Positions 17,962-25,947 of a stretch of DNA of 64,000 nucleotides are shown here, piece by piece. Numbering within the stretch: position 1 is the first letter of the stretch; each line of letters opens with the position of its first letter. The translations under genes and the position numbers were made by a program. The stretch covers positions 248,001 to 312,000 of the forward strand of contig NZ_VUNC01000001.1 of NCBI RefSeq assembly GCF_009695875.1, given 5' to 3'. The notes beneath the pieces were generated by a model, which was not told where the DNA came from, made no database searches, and saw only the letters and a program-made list of their open reading frames with translations. This DNA comes from Olsenella porci (lineage in GTDB: Bacteria > Actinomycetota > Coriobacteriia > Coriobacteriales > Atopobiaceae).

Positions 17962-18197
17962 GCTTAGCGAGCCTGGCCCCCATGTGGGTCTGGCGGCGAA
18001 GTGCTTAGAAGGACTAGCCCCCTTGTGGATTTGACAGCAGGGTGCTTAACAAACCTAGCCCCCATGCGAGTTTTGGGCACCAGACCCTCCATGAGGGCTA
18101 GCAGTGCTAAGCGTTCGGGCTTCAAAACCCACATGAGGCCTAGCGTCTCTAAGCGGCCCGTCCCGGAATCCACAAGAGGGCTAGCGCTGTTAAGTGC
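17962..18197. repeat. Six-copy ~41-bp repeat array, three direct then three inverted
   Basis: Units share GCTTAG, a 4-5 nt variable spacer, then CTAGCCCCCATGTGGGTTT. Forward copies begin at 17962, 18003 and 18044. Inverted copies end at about 18112, 18154 and 18196. Spacing is 41-42 bp throughout. Inverted copies 5 and 6 match forward copies 1 and 2 best at the variable positions (CATGTGGGT and CTTGTGGAT). The whole could fold as one large hairpin in RNA or single-stranded DNA. The 590-bp gap 17803-18392 holds this array, the 37-bp repeats, and an unremarkable stretch before mfd. Confidence 0.85.
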
Positions 18198-18379
18198 TGC
18201 TCCGCGAAACGTATGCCGCCGCGGTAAGGAGAAACCCTGGCAACATCGCCCGCGCTGGAGGGGTAAGGCCGCTGGCGGCTCCAGGCTCCTGTCCCATCGC
18301 CCTCAACCCAGCTGCCCGGCTCGCCAAGAAGCTTGCGAAGATTTGTTTCCCCCGCGTCGGCACGGCGACAAACGCCGCC

Positions 18380-18385
18380 TACAAT
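18380..18385 (+). promoter_or_regulatory. -10 box placing mfd on a leaderless transcript
   Basis: TACAAT ends 7 nt before the ATG at 18393, and there is no Shine-Dalgarno sequence in between. The transcription start would fall at or within a base or two of the start codon. No clear -35 is seen. Confidence 0.5.
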
Positions 18386-18392
18386 GTGTCCC

Positions 18393-21300
18393 ATGTTTAT
18401 CAACAGAGTCTCAAGACAGCTGCTCGCCGCCCCCGAGTTTGTGCCCCTGCTGCACGGGCTCGACGCGGGCGATGACGTCACGCTCGGCGTGTCGCAAAGC
18501 GCACGCCCCCTGGTCCTCGCCTCCCTCTGGGCGCGGGACCCCCGCCCCTGCCTCATGGTCGTTGCCGGCGAGGAGGCGGCCGACCGCACGGCGCGGTCGC
18601 TTGCCGCCTGGCTCGGCATGGACGTGGTATGCCGCTATCCCGACCGCAAGGACCTGCCCTGGTCCCCCAAGGCCCCGGACGACGCCGCCGTGGGCGCCCG
18701 CTGCTCCGCCGTCGCGCGTCTCTCGGCAGGGGAGAGGTGCGTGGTGGTCGCAAGTGCGGCGGCGCTCCTCCGTCGGGTTCCGCCCGTGGGCTCAGGCTAC
18801 TTTGCCTCGAGCACCTTCTCGGTGGGCGATCAGGTTGACTTTGAGGACGTGGGTCACCTTTTGGTGGGCATGGGCTACACCGATGCCGGCGATTCCGCCG
18901 AGGTCAGCGAACCCGGCATGTTCCACGTGCACGGCGACAGCGTGGACGTGTTCCCCGCGCAGGCGACCTCGCCCGTTCGCATCGAGTTCTTTGGCGACGA
19001 GGTCGACCGCGTGCGGCGCATGGTTCCCTCCACGGGGCAGACCATCGGCGAGTTGGATTCGGTCACGGTCTCGCCCTGCCGCGAGATTGCGCTTACGCCC
19101 ACGACAATCGATGCCGCCCGCCATGCCCTCTACAAGCGCGCGCAGGACAACTCAAAGGTCGCGGCCGACCTCGAGCTCATCCAGGCGGGTTCCGCCGAGC
19201 CGTCGCTCGAGAAGTACCTCCCCGCCCTCTACGGCGGAAGTGCCTCGGTCATCGACCACGCGAGCAAGGACACGCTCGTGGTTCTCGCGGAGCCCCGTGC
19301 GCTCTTCGACGATTGCATGCACGCCTACGACGACGTCGTTGCCTCGGCCAACGCGGTGCGCGTGAAGCCGGATGGCCTGTTCTCCTCTCCCCGGGAACTA
19401 GACTTTGGCAGGCAGCAGCGACTCTCGCTTTCGTCGATTCAGCGGGCCGGCACCTCCGCCACCTCGCAGCTCGCCGTGCGTCAGCCGGGCATTGCGGGTA
19501 GCGACGCAAAGCTGCTTGGCCGTCTTCGCCAGTTGGTGGGGGAGAGGAGCGCAGTCGTCTTTGCCGTGCCCGATCGCGGTGCGCGCGAGGCGCTTGAGCT
19601 CACCCTGAGCGACGAGGGCATCCCCTTTGAGGAGTCGCTGGGAGCTGCGGCTCCCAATAACGTGCCCGTGGCCTCGGACTTGGCCAACGACCACGTGACC
19701 CCGCTCTCCCGCGGCATCGTCACCTTCTTCGACGCGCCCGTCCCCGCCGGCATCGTGGTTCCCTCCGCGCGCCTGGGTGTGTTCAGCGTGAGCGATCTCA
19801 CCTCTCGCATGGCGAGACACCGCGACCATGCCCGCCGCGTGGACCCCACCACGGTCACGTTCCCCTTCAAGCCGGGGGACTACGTCGTCCACGCCACGCA
19901 CGGCATCGCGCTTTTCTCGCAGATCGTGCGCCAGGAGGTCGGTGGGCGACAGCGCGACTACTTCCTCCTGGAGTACGCCGGGGGAGACAAGCTGTTTGTC
20001 CCGCTTGAGCAGGTCGACCGCATCACCCGCTATGTAGGGCCGGATGGCTCGAGCCCGCGCCTCACGCGGCTCAACACCGCCGACTGGTCGCGTGCCACCG
20101 GCAAGGCGCGCAAGAGTGCCAAGAAGCTCGCCTTTGACCTGGTGGACCTTTACACGCGACGCTCATCGGTGTCGGGCCACGCGTTCTCGCCCGACACGCC
20201 CGCCCAGGCGGACATGGAGGCGAGCTTTCGCTACGAGCTCACTCCCGACCAGGCATCGGCGGTTGCGGACATCAAGGCCGACATGGAGTCTCCCAAGCCC
20301 ATGGACCGCCTGCTCTGCGGCGACGTGGGATTTGGCAAGACCGAGGTGGCCCTGCGCGCGGCCTTCAAGTGCTGCCAGGACTCCAAGCAGGTCATGGTGC
20401 TGTGCCCCACCACCATCCTGGCGCAGCAGCACTTCGAGACGTTCTTCGAGCGCTTCTCGCCCTTTGACCTGGACGTGCGCGTTCTCTCGCGCTTTGTGAC
20501 CCCCGCCCAGCAGCGCAAGGCCCTCGAGGGCTTTGCCTCGGGCGACGTGGACGTGCTCATCGGCACCCACCGCCTGCTGTCTGCCGACGTGAACCCGCAC
20601 GACCTGGGACTCGTGATCATCGACGAGGAGCAGCGCTTTGGCGTTCAGCACAAGGAGCAGCTCAAGAACCTGCGCGAGCAGGTGGACGTGCTCACGCTCT
20701 CGGCAACGCCCATTCCGCGTACCATGCAGATGGCCATGAGCGGCGTGCGCGACATGAGCCTCATCCTCACCCCGCCGCCGGGGCGCCTGCCGGTGAAGGT
20801 CACCGTGGGCGAGTGGGATTCCGATGTGGTGAGCGACGCCATCCGGCGAGAGCTGGAGCGCAAGGGCCAGGTCTACTACGTGAGCAACCGCGTCACCACC
20901 ATCGAGGACGCCGTGGACCGCGTGCACGAGGCCGCCCCCGAAGCCCGCGTGGGCGTGGCGCACGGCCAGATGAGCGCCTCTCAGGTGGAGGACGTGATGA
21001 TGGAGTTCGACGAGCACGAGATAGACGTGCTCGTGGCAACGACCATCATCGAGAGCGGCATCGACAACCCTCACACCAACACGCTCATCATCGAGGACTC
21101 CCAGCGACTGGGGCTGGCGCAGCTCTACCAGCTCAAGGGTCGCGTTGGTCGCGGCAGGGTGCAGGCGTACGCGTACTTCATGTTCCCGGGTGAGACGCCC
21201 CTCACCCCCGAGGCCACGGACCGTCTCACTGCCATCAACGAGTACCAGGACCTGGGAAGCGGCATGCGCATCGCCATGCGCGACCTCGAGATCCGCGGCG

Positions 21301-21854
21301 CCGGGTCCCTTATGGGCGCGGAGCAGCATGGCAACCTCTCGAGCGTGGGCTTTGACCTGTTCACCCAGATGCTGGGCCAGGCTGTGAGCGAGGCGAGGGG
21401 CGAGGCGCCAGACGTGGAGCAGACGGAGGTCACCATCAACCTCCCGGCAGACTTTTACCTTGCGGAGGAGTACCTGCCCGACGTCGACCGCAGGGTGCTG
21501 GCCTACCGCCGCCTCGCCGCGGCGACGGAGCTGGCGGACGTGGACGCCCTGCAGCGCGACCTGGAGGACAGCTATGGTGCGCTCCCGCTTGCGGGCAAGA
21601 ACCTGTTCGACCGCGCGCGCATCCGCATTCGCTGCGAGCGCCTGGGTGCCACGAGCGTCTCGCTCACCAACGGACGTCTGATTTACCAGGGGGTGGACGT
21701 GCCCCGAGACGTGGCAGCAAGGCTGCGCCAGCACCGCGCGATCGTGTACCCCAAGACCAGGAAGCTCGCCTATCCGTTCCATACCGGCAAGGAGGAGCTG
21801 CTGCCGGCGGCCCTTGGGGTGCTGGAGGAGATAGGCGGGGACGACGAGGAGTAG
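18393..21854 (+). CDS. mfd: Transcription-repair coupling factor
   Basis: This 1153-residue SF2 translocase releases stalled RNA polymerase and recruits nucleotide excision repair. The UvrB-like N-terminal half, the RNA polymerase interaction module (FPFKPGDYVVHATHGIALF), the helicase core with Walker A GDVGFGKTEVAL (near residue 642), DEEQRFG, motif VI RVGRG, and the TRCF C-domain are all recognisable. Length is normal. The start at 18393 has no ribosome site but sits 7 nt after a TACAAT box, so the message is probably leaderless; upstream in-frame starts would extend into non-homologous sequence. mazG follows 31 nt downstream. Confidence 0.96.
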   Translation: MFINRVSRQLLAAPEFVPLLHGLDAGDDVTLGVSQSARPLVLASLWARDPRPCLMVVAGEEAADRTARSLAAWLGMDVVCRYPDRKDLPWSPKAPDDAAVGARCSAVARLSAGERCVVVASAAALLRRVPPVGSGYFASSTFSVGDQVDFEDVGHLLVGMGYTDAGDSAEVSEPGMFHVHGDSVDVFPAQATSPVRIEFFGDEVDRVRRMVPSTGQTIGELDSVTVSPCREIALTPTTIDAARHALYKRAQDNSKVAADLELIQAGSAEPSLEKYLPALYGGSASVIDHASKDTLVVLAEPRALFDDCMHAYDDVVASANAVRVKPDGLFSSPRELDFGRQQRLSLSSIQRAGTSATSQLAVRQPGIAGSDAKLLGRLRQLVGERSAVVFAVPDRGAREALELTLSDEGIPFEESLGAAAPNNVPVASDLANDHVTPLSRGIVTFFDAPVPAGIVVPSARLGVFSVSDLTSRMARHRDHARRVDPTTVTFPFKPGDYVVHATHGIALFSQIVRQEVGGRQRDYFLLEYAGGDKLFVPLEQVDRITRYVGPDGSSPRLTRLNTADWSRATGKARKSAKKLAFDLVDLYTRRSSVSGHAFSPDTPAQADMEASFRYELTPDQASAVADIKADMESPKPMDRLLCGDVGFGKTEVALRAAFKCCQDSKQVMVLCPTTILAQQHFETFFERFSPFDLDVRVLSRFVTPAQQRKALEGFASGDVDVLIGTHRLLSADVNPHDLGLVIIDEEQRFGVQHKEQLKNLREQVDVLTLSATPIPRTMQMAMSGVRDMSLILTPPPGRLPVKVTVGEWDSDVVSDAIRRELERKGQVYYVSNRVTTIEDAVDRVHEAAPEARVGVAHGQMSASQVEDVMMEFDEHEIDVLVATTIIESGIDNPHTNTLIIEDSQRLGLAQLYQLKGRVGRGRVQAYAYFMFPGETPLTPEATDRLTAINEYQDLGSGMRIAMRDLEIRGAGSLMGAEQHGNLSSVGFDLFTQMLGQAVSEARGEAPDVEQTEVTINLPADFYLAEEYLPDVDRRVLAYRRLAAATELADVDALQRDLEDSYGALPLAGKNLFDRARIRIRCERLGATSVSLTNGRLIYQGVDVPRDVAARLRQHRAIVYPKTRKLAYPFHTGKEELLPAALGVLEEIGGDDEE

Positions 21855-21885
21855 GAGCGGGCCACGCCCGCGGAGGGGAGTGCCA

Positions 21886-22821
21886 ATGGGTGAAGGCGAG
21901 AGGGGCCGCGGGGATAACCGCTGGCAGGATGCCGCGGACCGCGCGGACGCGCAGAACTCCGGGCGCGAGGGTGCGCCGGGCGAGCACCCTGAGTTCGACC
22001 GCCTGGTGCGCACCATCTGGCGGCTGCGCCAGCCCGACGGCTGCCCGTGGGACAAGGCGCAGACCCACCGCTCCATCACGCGCAACATGATCGAGGAGGC
22101 CTACGAGGCGGTAGACACCATCGAGTCCGACGACATGCCTCACCTTCGCGAGGAGCTTGGTGACGTCCTGGAGCAGGTGCTTCTCCACTCACAGATTGCC
22201 TCGGACGAGGGCGACTTCGACATAGACGACGTGTGCCGCGAGCTCAACCAAAAGCTCGTGCGCAGGCATCCGCACGTCTTTGGCGACCTCGCCTCCGATG
22301 GCGCGGACTCCGTGGGCGGGGTGCTGGACATCTGGGACGACGTCAAGCGCCAGGAGCGCGAGGCAAGGGGCGCAGGGGGAGAGGAACCGGGGCTTCTGGA
22401 CTCCGTGCCCAAGTCGCTGCCGGCGCTCATGCAGTGCCAGAAGATCTCAAAGCGTGCGGCAAAGGCCGGCTTTGAGTGGGCGAGCGAGGGCGAGGTGTGG
22501 GGGCAGGTCCGGAGCGAGCGGGACGAGTTCGAGGCCGAGGAGCCCGGCAGCCCCGAGCGGGCGGAGGAGTTTGGCGACTTGCTCTTCTCCCTTGTGAACG
22601 TCGCCCGCTGGGAGCACATTGACGCGGAGGAGGCCCTGTCCGCCGCAAACCGCAAGTTCAGGCGTCGCTGGGCCCTGATGGAGGGCATGGCACGCGAGGA
22701 GGGCGTGAGCCTGGAGGACGTGGGAACGGAGCGCCTCAACCTCATGTGGGACGCCGCAAAGGAGCGGGAGCGCTCGGGACAGAGGGCCTCTGGTGACGTT
22801 GCGGAGGCCTCGGGGAAGTAG
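21886..22821 (+). CDS. mazG: MazG-family nucleoside triphosphate pyrophosphohydrolase
   Basis: This 311-residue house-cleaning enzyme hydrolyses NTPs to NMP and PPi. Two MazG domains in tandem are visible. The first has CPWDKAQTHRSI, EEAYEAVD and REELGDVLEQVLLH (the metal-binding E-x-x-E and E-x-x-D helices). The second, more diverged, has RAEEFGDLLFSLVNVARW. ATG 21886 is preceded by GGAGGGG at 7-nt spacing; a GTG two codons earlier is less well placed. It lies 31 nt after mfd on the same strand and is probably co-transcribed, an order seen in many Gram-positive genomes. Confidence 0.93.
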   Translation: MGEGERGRGDNRWQDAADRADAQNSGREGAPGEHPEFDRLVRTIWRLRQPDGCPWDKAQTHRSITRNMIEEAYEAVDTIESDDMPHLREELGDVLEQVLLHSQIASDEGDFDIDDVCRELNQKLVRRHPHVFGDLASDGADSVGGVLDIWDDVKRQEREARGAGGEEPGLLDSVPKSLPALMQCQKISKRAAKAGFEWASEGEVWGQVRSERDEFEAEEPGSPERAEEFGDLLFSLVNVARWEHIDAEEALSAANRKFRRRWALMEGMAREEGVSLEDVGTERLNLMWDAAKERERSGQRASGDVAEASGK

Positions 22822-22842
22822 GTCCGCCCCACCGCCGGCTGC

Positions 22843-22848
22843 TATAGT
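22843..22848 (+). promoter_or_regulatory. Candidate -10 box upstream of the septum gene
   Basis: TATAGT lies 59 nt before the ATG at 22908, just after mazG. No good -35 hexamer is visible at 17 bp. Confidence 0.35.
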
Positions 22849-22907
22849 ATGAAGTCCACGGGGCGGATTGGCGCCCCTCGCCAAACGAACCAGAAACGAA
22901 GCATGGC

Positions 22908-23561
22908 ATGAGCAGACTCAGTCGTTCCCAAGCGGGCGGGTCAATCGCCCTCCCCAGATATGGCACCCCACGCCAACCGGTCGCACCAAGTGGACGGCGC
23001 GGGGAGCGAGAGAATCGCGATCGCGTCACCCCCGTGCGGGAGACTTCACGGGCAGCGCGCGGTAGGGCCCAGGAGTCCCGCCGTGGCGGTCGTCGCGTCC
23101 CGGTCCAGACGGGCCGCGAGGTCACCCGTCGCGAAGGCCGTGCGGACGCGGCGGAGAGGATCCTCTCCGCCGGGGACTGGGCGGCTCACCATCGCGTCAT
23201 CGTCACCGTCTTCGCAGTCGTCCTGGTCGCGGTCGTGGGGCTGTATGGTCCCGCGCGCGACTACTACGTGGCGCGTAGGACTGGAGAGGTCCTGCAGCAG
23301 AAGTACGATGACATATCCAGCCAGAACTCCGCGCTCACCGCAGACGTTCAGCGCCTGCAGACCAAGGAGGGCATCGAGGACGAGGCCCGCAAGCGCGGGT
23401 ACGTGTTGCAGGGCGAGACGGCCGTGACCGTCGAGGGCCTGAGCGACGACTCCCAGAGTGACCCCTCTGCGGTGGACGCCTACCAGGATGACCGCAGCAT
23501 GACCACCAAGCTGCTCGACACGGCGTTTGGCTACGACCCGGAGGCAACATGGAACGCGTAG
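22908..23561 (+). CDS. Septum formation initiator / DivIC-FtsB-like membrane protein
   Basis: This is a 217-residue bitopic membrane protein. A long, strongly basic cytoplasmic N-terminus (residues 1-~95, Arg-rich) is followed by one transmembrane helix at ~97-113 (VIVTVFAVVLVAVVGLYG). An extracellular coiled coil comes next at ~122-155 (QQKYDDISSQNSALTADVQ) with the family's ...EARKRGYVLQGE segment after it. This matches FtsB/DivIC proteins that bridge FtsL and FtsQ in the divisome; the extended basic tail is common in actinobacterial versions. Its end overlaps the start of the ppx gene by 13 nt, so the two are translationally coupled. Confidence 0.85.
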   Translation: MSRLSRSQAGGSIALPRYGTPRQPVAPSGRRGERENRDRVTPVRETSRAARGRAQESRRGGRRVPVQTGREVTRREGRADAAERILSAGDWAAHHRVIVTVFAVVLVAVVGLYGPARDYYVARRTGEVLQQKYDDISSQNSALTADVQRLQTKEGIEDEARKRGYVLQGETAVTVEGLSDDSQSDPSAVDAYQDDRSMTTKLLDTAFGYDPEATWNA

Positions 23562-24535
23562 CGTGCATAGACATCGGAACCGTGACGTGCCGCCTGGCGG
23601 TCGCCGAGGTCGAGGGGGACAAGGTCCAGCGGCTCGCCAAGAGCTCGAATATCTGCAACCTCGGTCAGGACCTTACCGCGACGGGGATGATCTGCGACGA
23701 GGCGCGCGACCGTGTGCTCGCATGCATCGACCAATACCTTGCGTCCACCGCCACGTCGGGGGCTCAGGCCGTCTGCTGCACGCTCACCTCGGCGGCGCGC
23801 GATGCGAGCAACTCGGGCGAGCTTCTCTCGGCGCTCGAGGGTCGCGGGCTCAGGCCCATGGTCATCCCGGGCGAGGTGGAGGGGTCCCTCACCTTCCTTG
23901 GGGTGGCCCAGGACTTCCCCGGGCAGCGCATACTCGTGGCGGACAACGGCGGCGGATCAACCGAGCTGGCGCTGGGGACGCTCTCCGCGACCGGCCTCGA
24001 GCTCGAGGCGGTGCGTTCCGAGAACGTGGGATGCCGCAGGATTACCGAGCGCTTCCTCTCGGCGGGCGACCCGCCTTCGCCGGACGACATCGCCGCCGCG
24101 CGTGCGTTCGCGGACGGTCCGTTTGCGAACGCTGCCGCCGAGGAGAAGATCGCGGAGAATCGTCCCTCCAGGCTCGTCGTAACGGGTGGTACGGTGACCA
24201 GCCTCGTTGCCATCGAGAAGCGCCTGCAGCCCTACGATCCCCGCCAGGTCCACCTCGCGACCCTGAGTCGTGCGCAGGTGGAGGGCTTGGTCATGGGTCT
24301 CACCTCCATGACTGTGGCCCAACGGCGCGAGCTGCCGGGCCTGCAGCCCAAGCGGGCCGGCGTGATTCTCGGTGGAGCCGTTGCAATTGCCGAGCTCATG
24401 GCACAGACCGGCTTTGACGAGCTCACCGTGAGCGAGAGCGACCTGCTCTTTGGCCTCTCGCTCTGTGCGGCGGCCACCATGCGTGGCGACCAGACCCCAG
24501 TGGGCTGGAAGCCGCTTCTCGCGCCCGTCCGGTAG
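23549..24535 (+). CDS. Ppx/GppA family exopolyphosphatase
   Basis: This 328-residue ASKHA-fold phosphatase acts on polyphosphate and/or pppGpp. The first phosphate loop is VACIDIGTVTCRLAV (family DIGTNSxRL; here Val-Thr-Cys replaces Asn-Ser-Val). The second is VADNGGGSTELAL, with GEVEGSLTFLGV between them. It is shorter than E. coli Ppx and has only the two actin-like domains, as in Actinobacteria. The start overlaps the septum gene's end. A SixA-CHAD fusion, also potentially polyphosphate-related, lies 29 kb away. Whether it prefers polyP or pppGpp cannot be told. Confidence 0.88.
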   Translation: MERVACIDIGTVTCRLAVAEVEGDKVQRLAKSSNICNLGQDLTATGMICDEARDRVLACIDQYLASTATSGAQAVCCTLTSAARDASNSGELLSALEGRGLRPMVIPGEVEGSLTFLGVAQDFPGQRILVADNGGGSTELALGTLSATGLELEAVRSENVGCRRITERFLSAGDPPSPDDIAAARAFADGPFANAAAEEKIAENRPSRLVVTGGTVTSLVAIEKRLQPYDPRQVHLATLSRAQVEGLVMGLTSMTVAQRRELPGLQPKRAGVILGGAVAIAELMAQTGFDELTVSESDLLFGLSLCAAATMRGDQTPVGWKPLLAPVR

Positions 24536-24556
24536 TCCGCTTGCGGGCTCTTGCCG

Positions 24557-24584
24557 GGCGAGAGGTGCCTGCGGGCCTCTCGCC
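24557..24584 (+). terminator. Hairpin after ppx
   Basis: The 9-bp perfect stem GGCGAGAGG / CCTCTCGCC has a 10-nt loop. It lies between ppx and tRNA-Leu. No T-run follows. Confidence 0.45.
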
Positions 24585-24605
24585 GCGATATCATTGCAAG
24601 GGCTT

Positions 24606-24690
24606 GGGGGCGTGGCGAAATTGGCATACGCAGCAGACTTAAAATCTGCCTCCGAGAGGATTGCGGGTTCGAGCCCCGCCGCCCCTACCA
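24606..24690 (+). tRNA. tRNA-Leu (TAA)
   Basis: This 85-nt cloverleaf has acceptor GGGGGCG paired with CGCCCCT, anticodon stem GCAGA/TCTGC around loop CTTAAAA (anticodon TAA), a long class II variable arm, T-loop GGTTCGAGCC and an encoded CCA. TATCAT at 24589-24594 is a possible -10. It reads UUA, a rare codon in DNA this GC-rich. Confidence 0.95.
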
Positions 24691-24712
24691 CACGTTCCGT
24701 TGCAAAATGAAT

Positions 24713-24743
24713 GGGGCGGCGCACCAGCCTGGTGCGCCGCCCC
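24713..24743. terminator. Bidirectional terminator between convergent tRNAs
   Basis: A 14-bp stem (GGGGCGGCGCACCA with TGGTGCGCCGCCCC) has a 3-nt loop. It is followed by CTGTTTG on the plus strand and T-rich CATTTTGC on the minus strand. Confidence 0.7.
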
Positions 24744-24753
24744 CTGTTTGCCA

Positions 24754-24828
24754 TGGTGCCCCCAACGAGACTCGAACTCGTGTCGTCGCCTTGAAAGGGC
24801 GATGTCCTGACCGCTAGACGATGGGGAC
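24754..24828 (-). tRNA. tRNA-Glu (TTC)
   Basis: This 75-nt minus-strand cloverleaf has acceptor GTCCCCA with TGGGGGC (one G-T pair), anticodon loop CTTTCAA (TTC), T-arm ACGAG/CTCGT and an encoded CCA. A minus-strand -10, TATACT, lies at 24843-24838, just upstream of the 5' end. Confidence 0.95.
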
Positions 24829-24986
24829 GCATCGGCCAGTATAACAGAGCCTACGGGATGTACTCCTCCATGCCTCTCCACAAACCAAAGAGACCACTTG
24901 TCCAATACTTGACTGCACGGGTACGATGGAGGGAGAGATTCAATCCAGTAGGACCAAAGATTGATAGTGCGAGGACAACAAGCAGC

Positions 24987-25805
24987 ATGTCAGCGGACGA
25001 GACCGATACTACCTATATGCCAAACCCCATACCGACCCCAGCGTTGGCCAGGTCGGTCCCACCCCTGTACAAGGGAAAGCCGCAAGAGGTTGCTGGGACC
25101 ACCTACCACGCGCAGCTCTCCGAGATCTTTCGCGAGAAGATCTATTCCCGGGAGTGGAAGGCAGACTCCAAGATACCCTCCGAGCACCAGTTGATGGAGC
25201 GGTTCGGCCTCAGTCGCGGGACCGTCAGGCACGCAATCAAGACGCTCGTCGACGAGGGGCTTCTCGTCCAGCGCCATGGCAAGGGTACGTTCGTCACGGA
25301 GTTTGGGATCTCTCATCCCGCCGGCATTCGCCCCATCTCGTTTGCCCAGTCCCTGCACGACCAGGGGAAGGACTTCATCACGCTCGTCCTGGACAAGAAG
25401 GTCCTTCCCGCCCCGGTCGACGTTGCGCGGGAGCTCGAGATGGAGGAGGGGGGCAAGGCGCTCTTCCTCAGGAGGGTTCGCCTTGTGGAGGGGGTTCCCC
25501 TCATCTGCCAGGAGAGCTGGACCAACCTTGCGGTCTGCCCCGGATACGAGAAGGTCAGGTTTGAAGAGGAGCCCGCCTTCGATGCGGCGCAACGCTGCAG
25601 CGGGAAGAAGATTGCCTATTCGAGGATTCGCACCACGGCGCGCCTGGCAGGTGTGGAGCACGGGAGATATCTGCGCTGTGACGAATCTGCACCGCTCCTC
25701 GTGCTCGAGCAGACAATCCGCTTTTCCGATCGGACCCCCTTCGAGTGGAGTCTGACTTGGCTTAGTTCTGGCCAGGCGGTCGTGGGGGATGCGGTCCAGG
25801 AGTGA
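24987..25805 (+). CDS. GntR/HutC-family transcriptional regulator (UTRA domain)
   Basis: This 272-residue DNA-binding regulator has a winged helix at residues ~40-103 (HAQLSEIFREKIYSREW, SEHQLMERFGLSRGTVRHAI, then the wing LVQRHGKGTFV). A UTRA effector domain follows (~125-265: FAQSLHDQGKDFITLVL, LFLRRVRLVEGVPLICQ, VLEQTIRFSDRTPFEWS). UTRA domains usually bind a phosphorylated sugar. ATG 24987 was chosen over an earlier in-frame ATG because the longer version adds unrelated residues; GAGGA lies 11 nt upstream. It is immediately upstream of the isomerase/YjbQ operon. Three promoters in the next 6 kb carry the same 24-bp inverted repeat, so it is the obvious candidate regulator. Binding is inferred. 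Confidence 0.92.
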   Translation: MSADETDTTYMPNPIPTPALARSVPPLYKGKPQEVAGTTYHAQLSEIFREKIYSREWKADSKIPSEHQLMERFGLSRGTVRHAIKTLVDEGLLVQRHGKGTFVTEFGISHPAGIRPISFAQSLHDQGKDFITLVLDKKVLPAPVDVARELEMEEGGKALFLRRVRLVEGVPLICQESWTNLAVCPGYEKVRFEEEPAFDAAQRCSGKKIAYSRIRTTARLAGVEHGRYLRCDESAPLLVLEQTIRFSDRTPFEWSLTWLSSGQAVVGDAVQE

Positions 25806-25855
25806 CGCGCGGCCGGGTGCCTGCCCCCCGCGCCCTCTAACACGCCCTTGAGACT

Positions 25856-25901
25856 CTTGTTCATTGAAAGATGTACAAGTAGCCCTTGGAGTTGCTATAC
25901 T
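25856..25901 (+). promoter_or_regulatory. Operator site 1 and promoter of the isomerase-yjbQ operon
   Basis: The inverted repeat CTTGTTCAT-TGAAAG-ATGTACAAG occupies 25856-25879. A TATACT -10 box follows at 25896-25901, so the operator would cover the -35 region. One mismatch separates the arms. It shares length, spacing and arm ends with sites 2 and 3. Confidence 0.65.
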
Positions 25902-25947
25902 CTTCGCGACAGTTCCTACACATCTTCGATGTCAGGAGGAGACTCGC

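Noticed and set aside
17962-18197. CRISPR array
   Set aside because: Copies flip orientation, are diverged, and the intervals are too short (~10 nt) for spacers; there are no cas genes.
18001-18330. Plus-strand open frame through the six repeats, giving a loosely periodic peptide
   Set aside because: The forward/inverted layout would encode different sequences in the two halves, so the repeats are kept at DNA or RNA level; there is no start signal.
18197-18392. Cobalamin-type or other riboswitch before mfd
   Set aside because: Some GC-rich pairing, including an AGGAG-like segment on the minus strand, was considered, but none of the conserved boxes of known riboswitches could be matched, and mfd is not a riboswitch target I know of.
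18149-18619. Minus-strand open frame across the repeat array and mfd start
   Set aside because: It lies largely over mfd codons and the repeat array, has no ribosome site, and shows no protein-like composition; it is a shadow of GC-rich codon bias.
24897-24920. Autoregulatory operator upstream of the GntR gene
   Set aside because: Only a CTTGT half-site is seen; the ACAAG partner at the right distance is absent.
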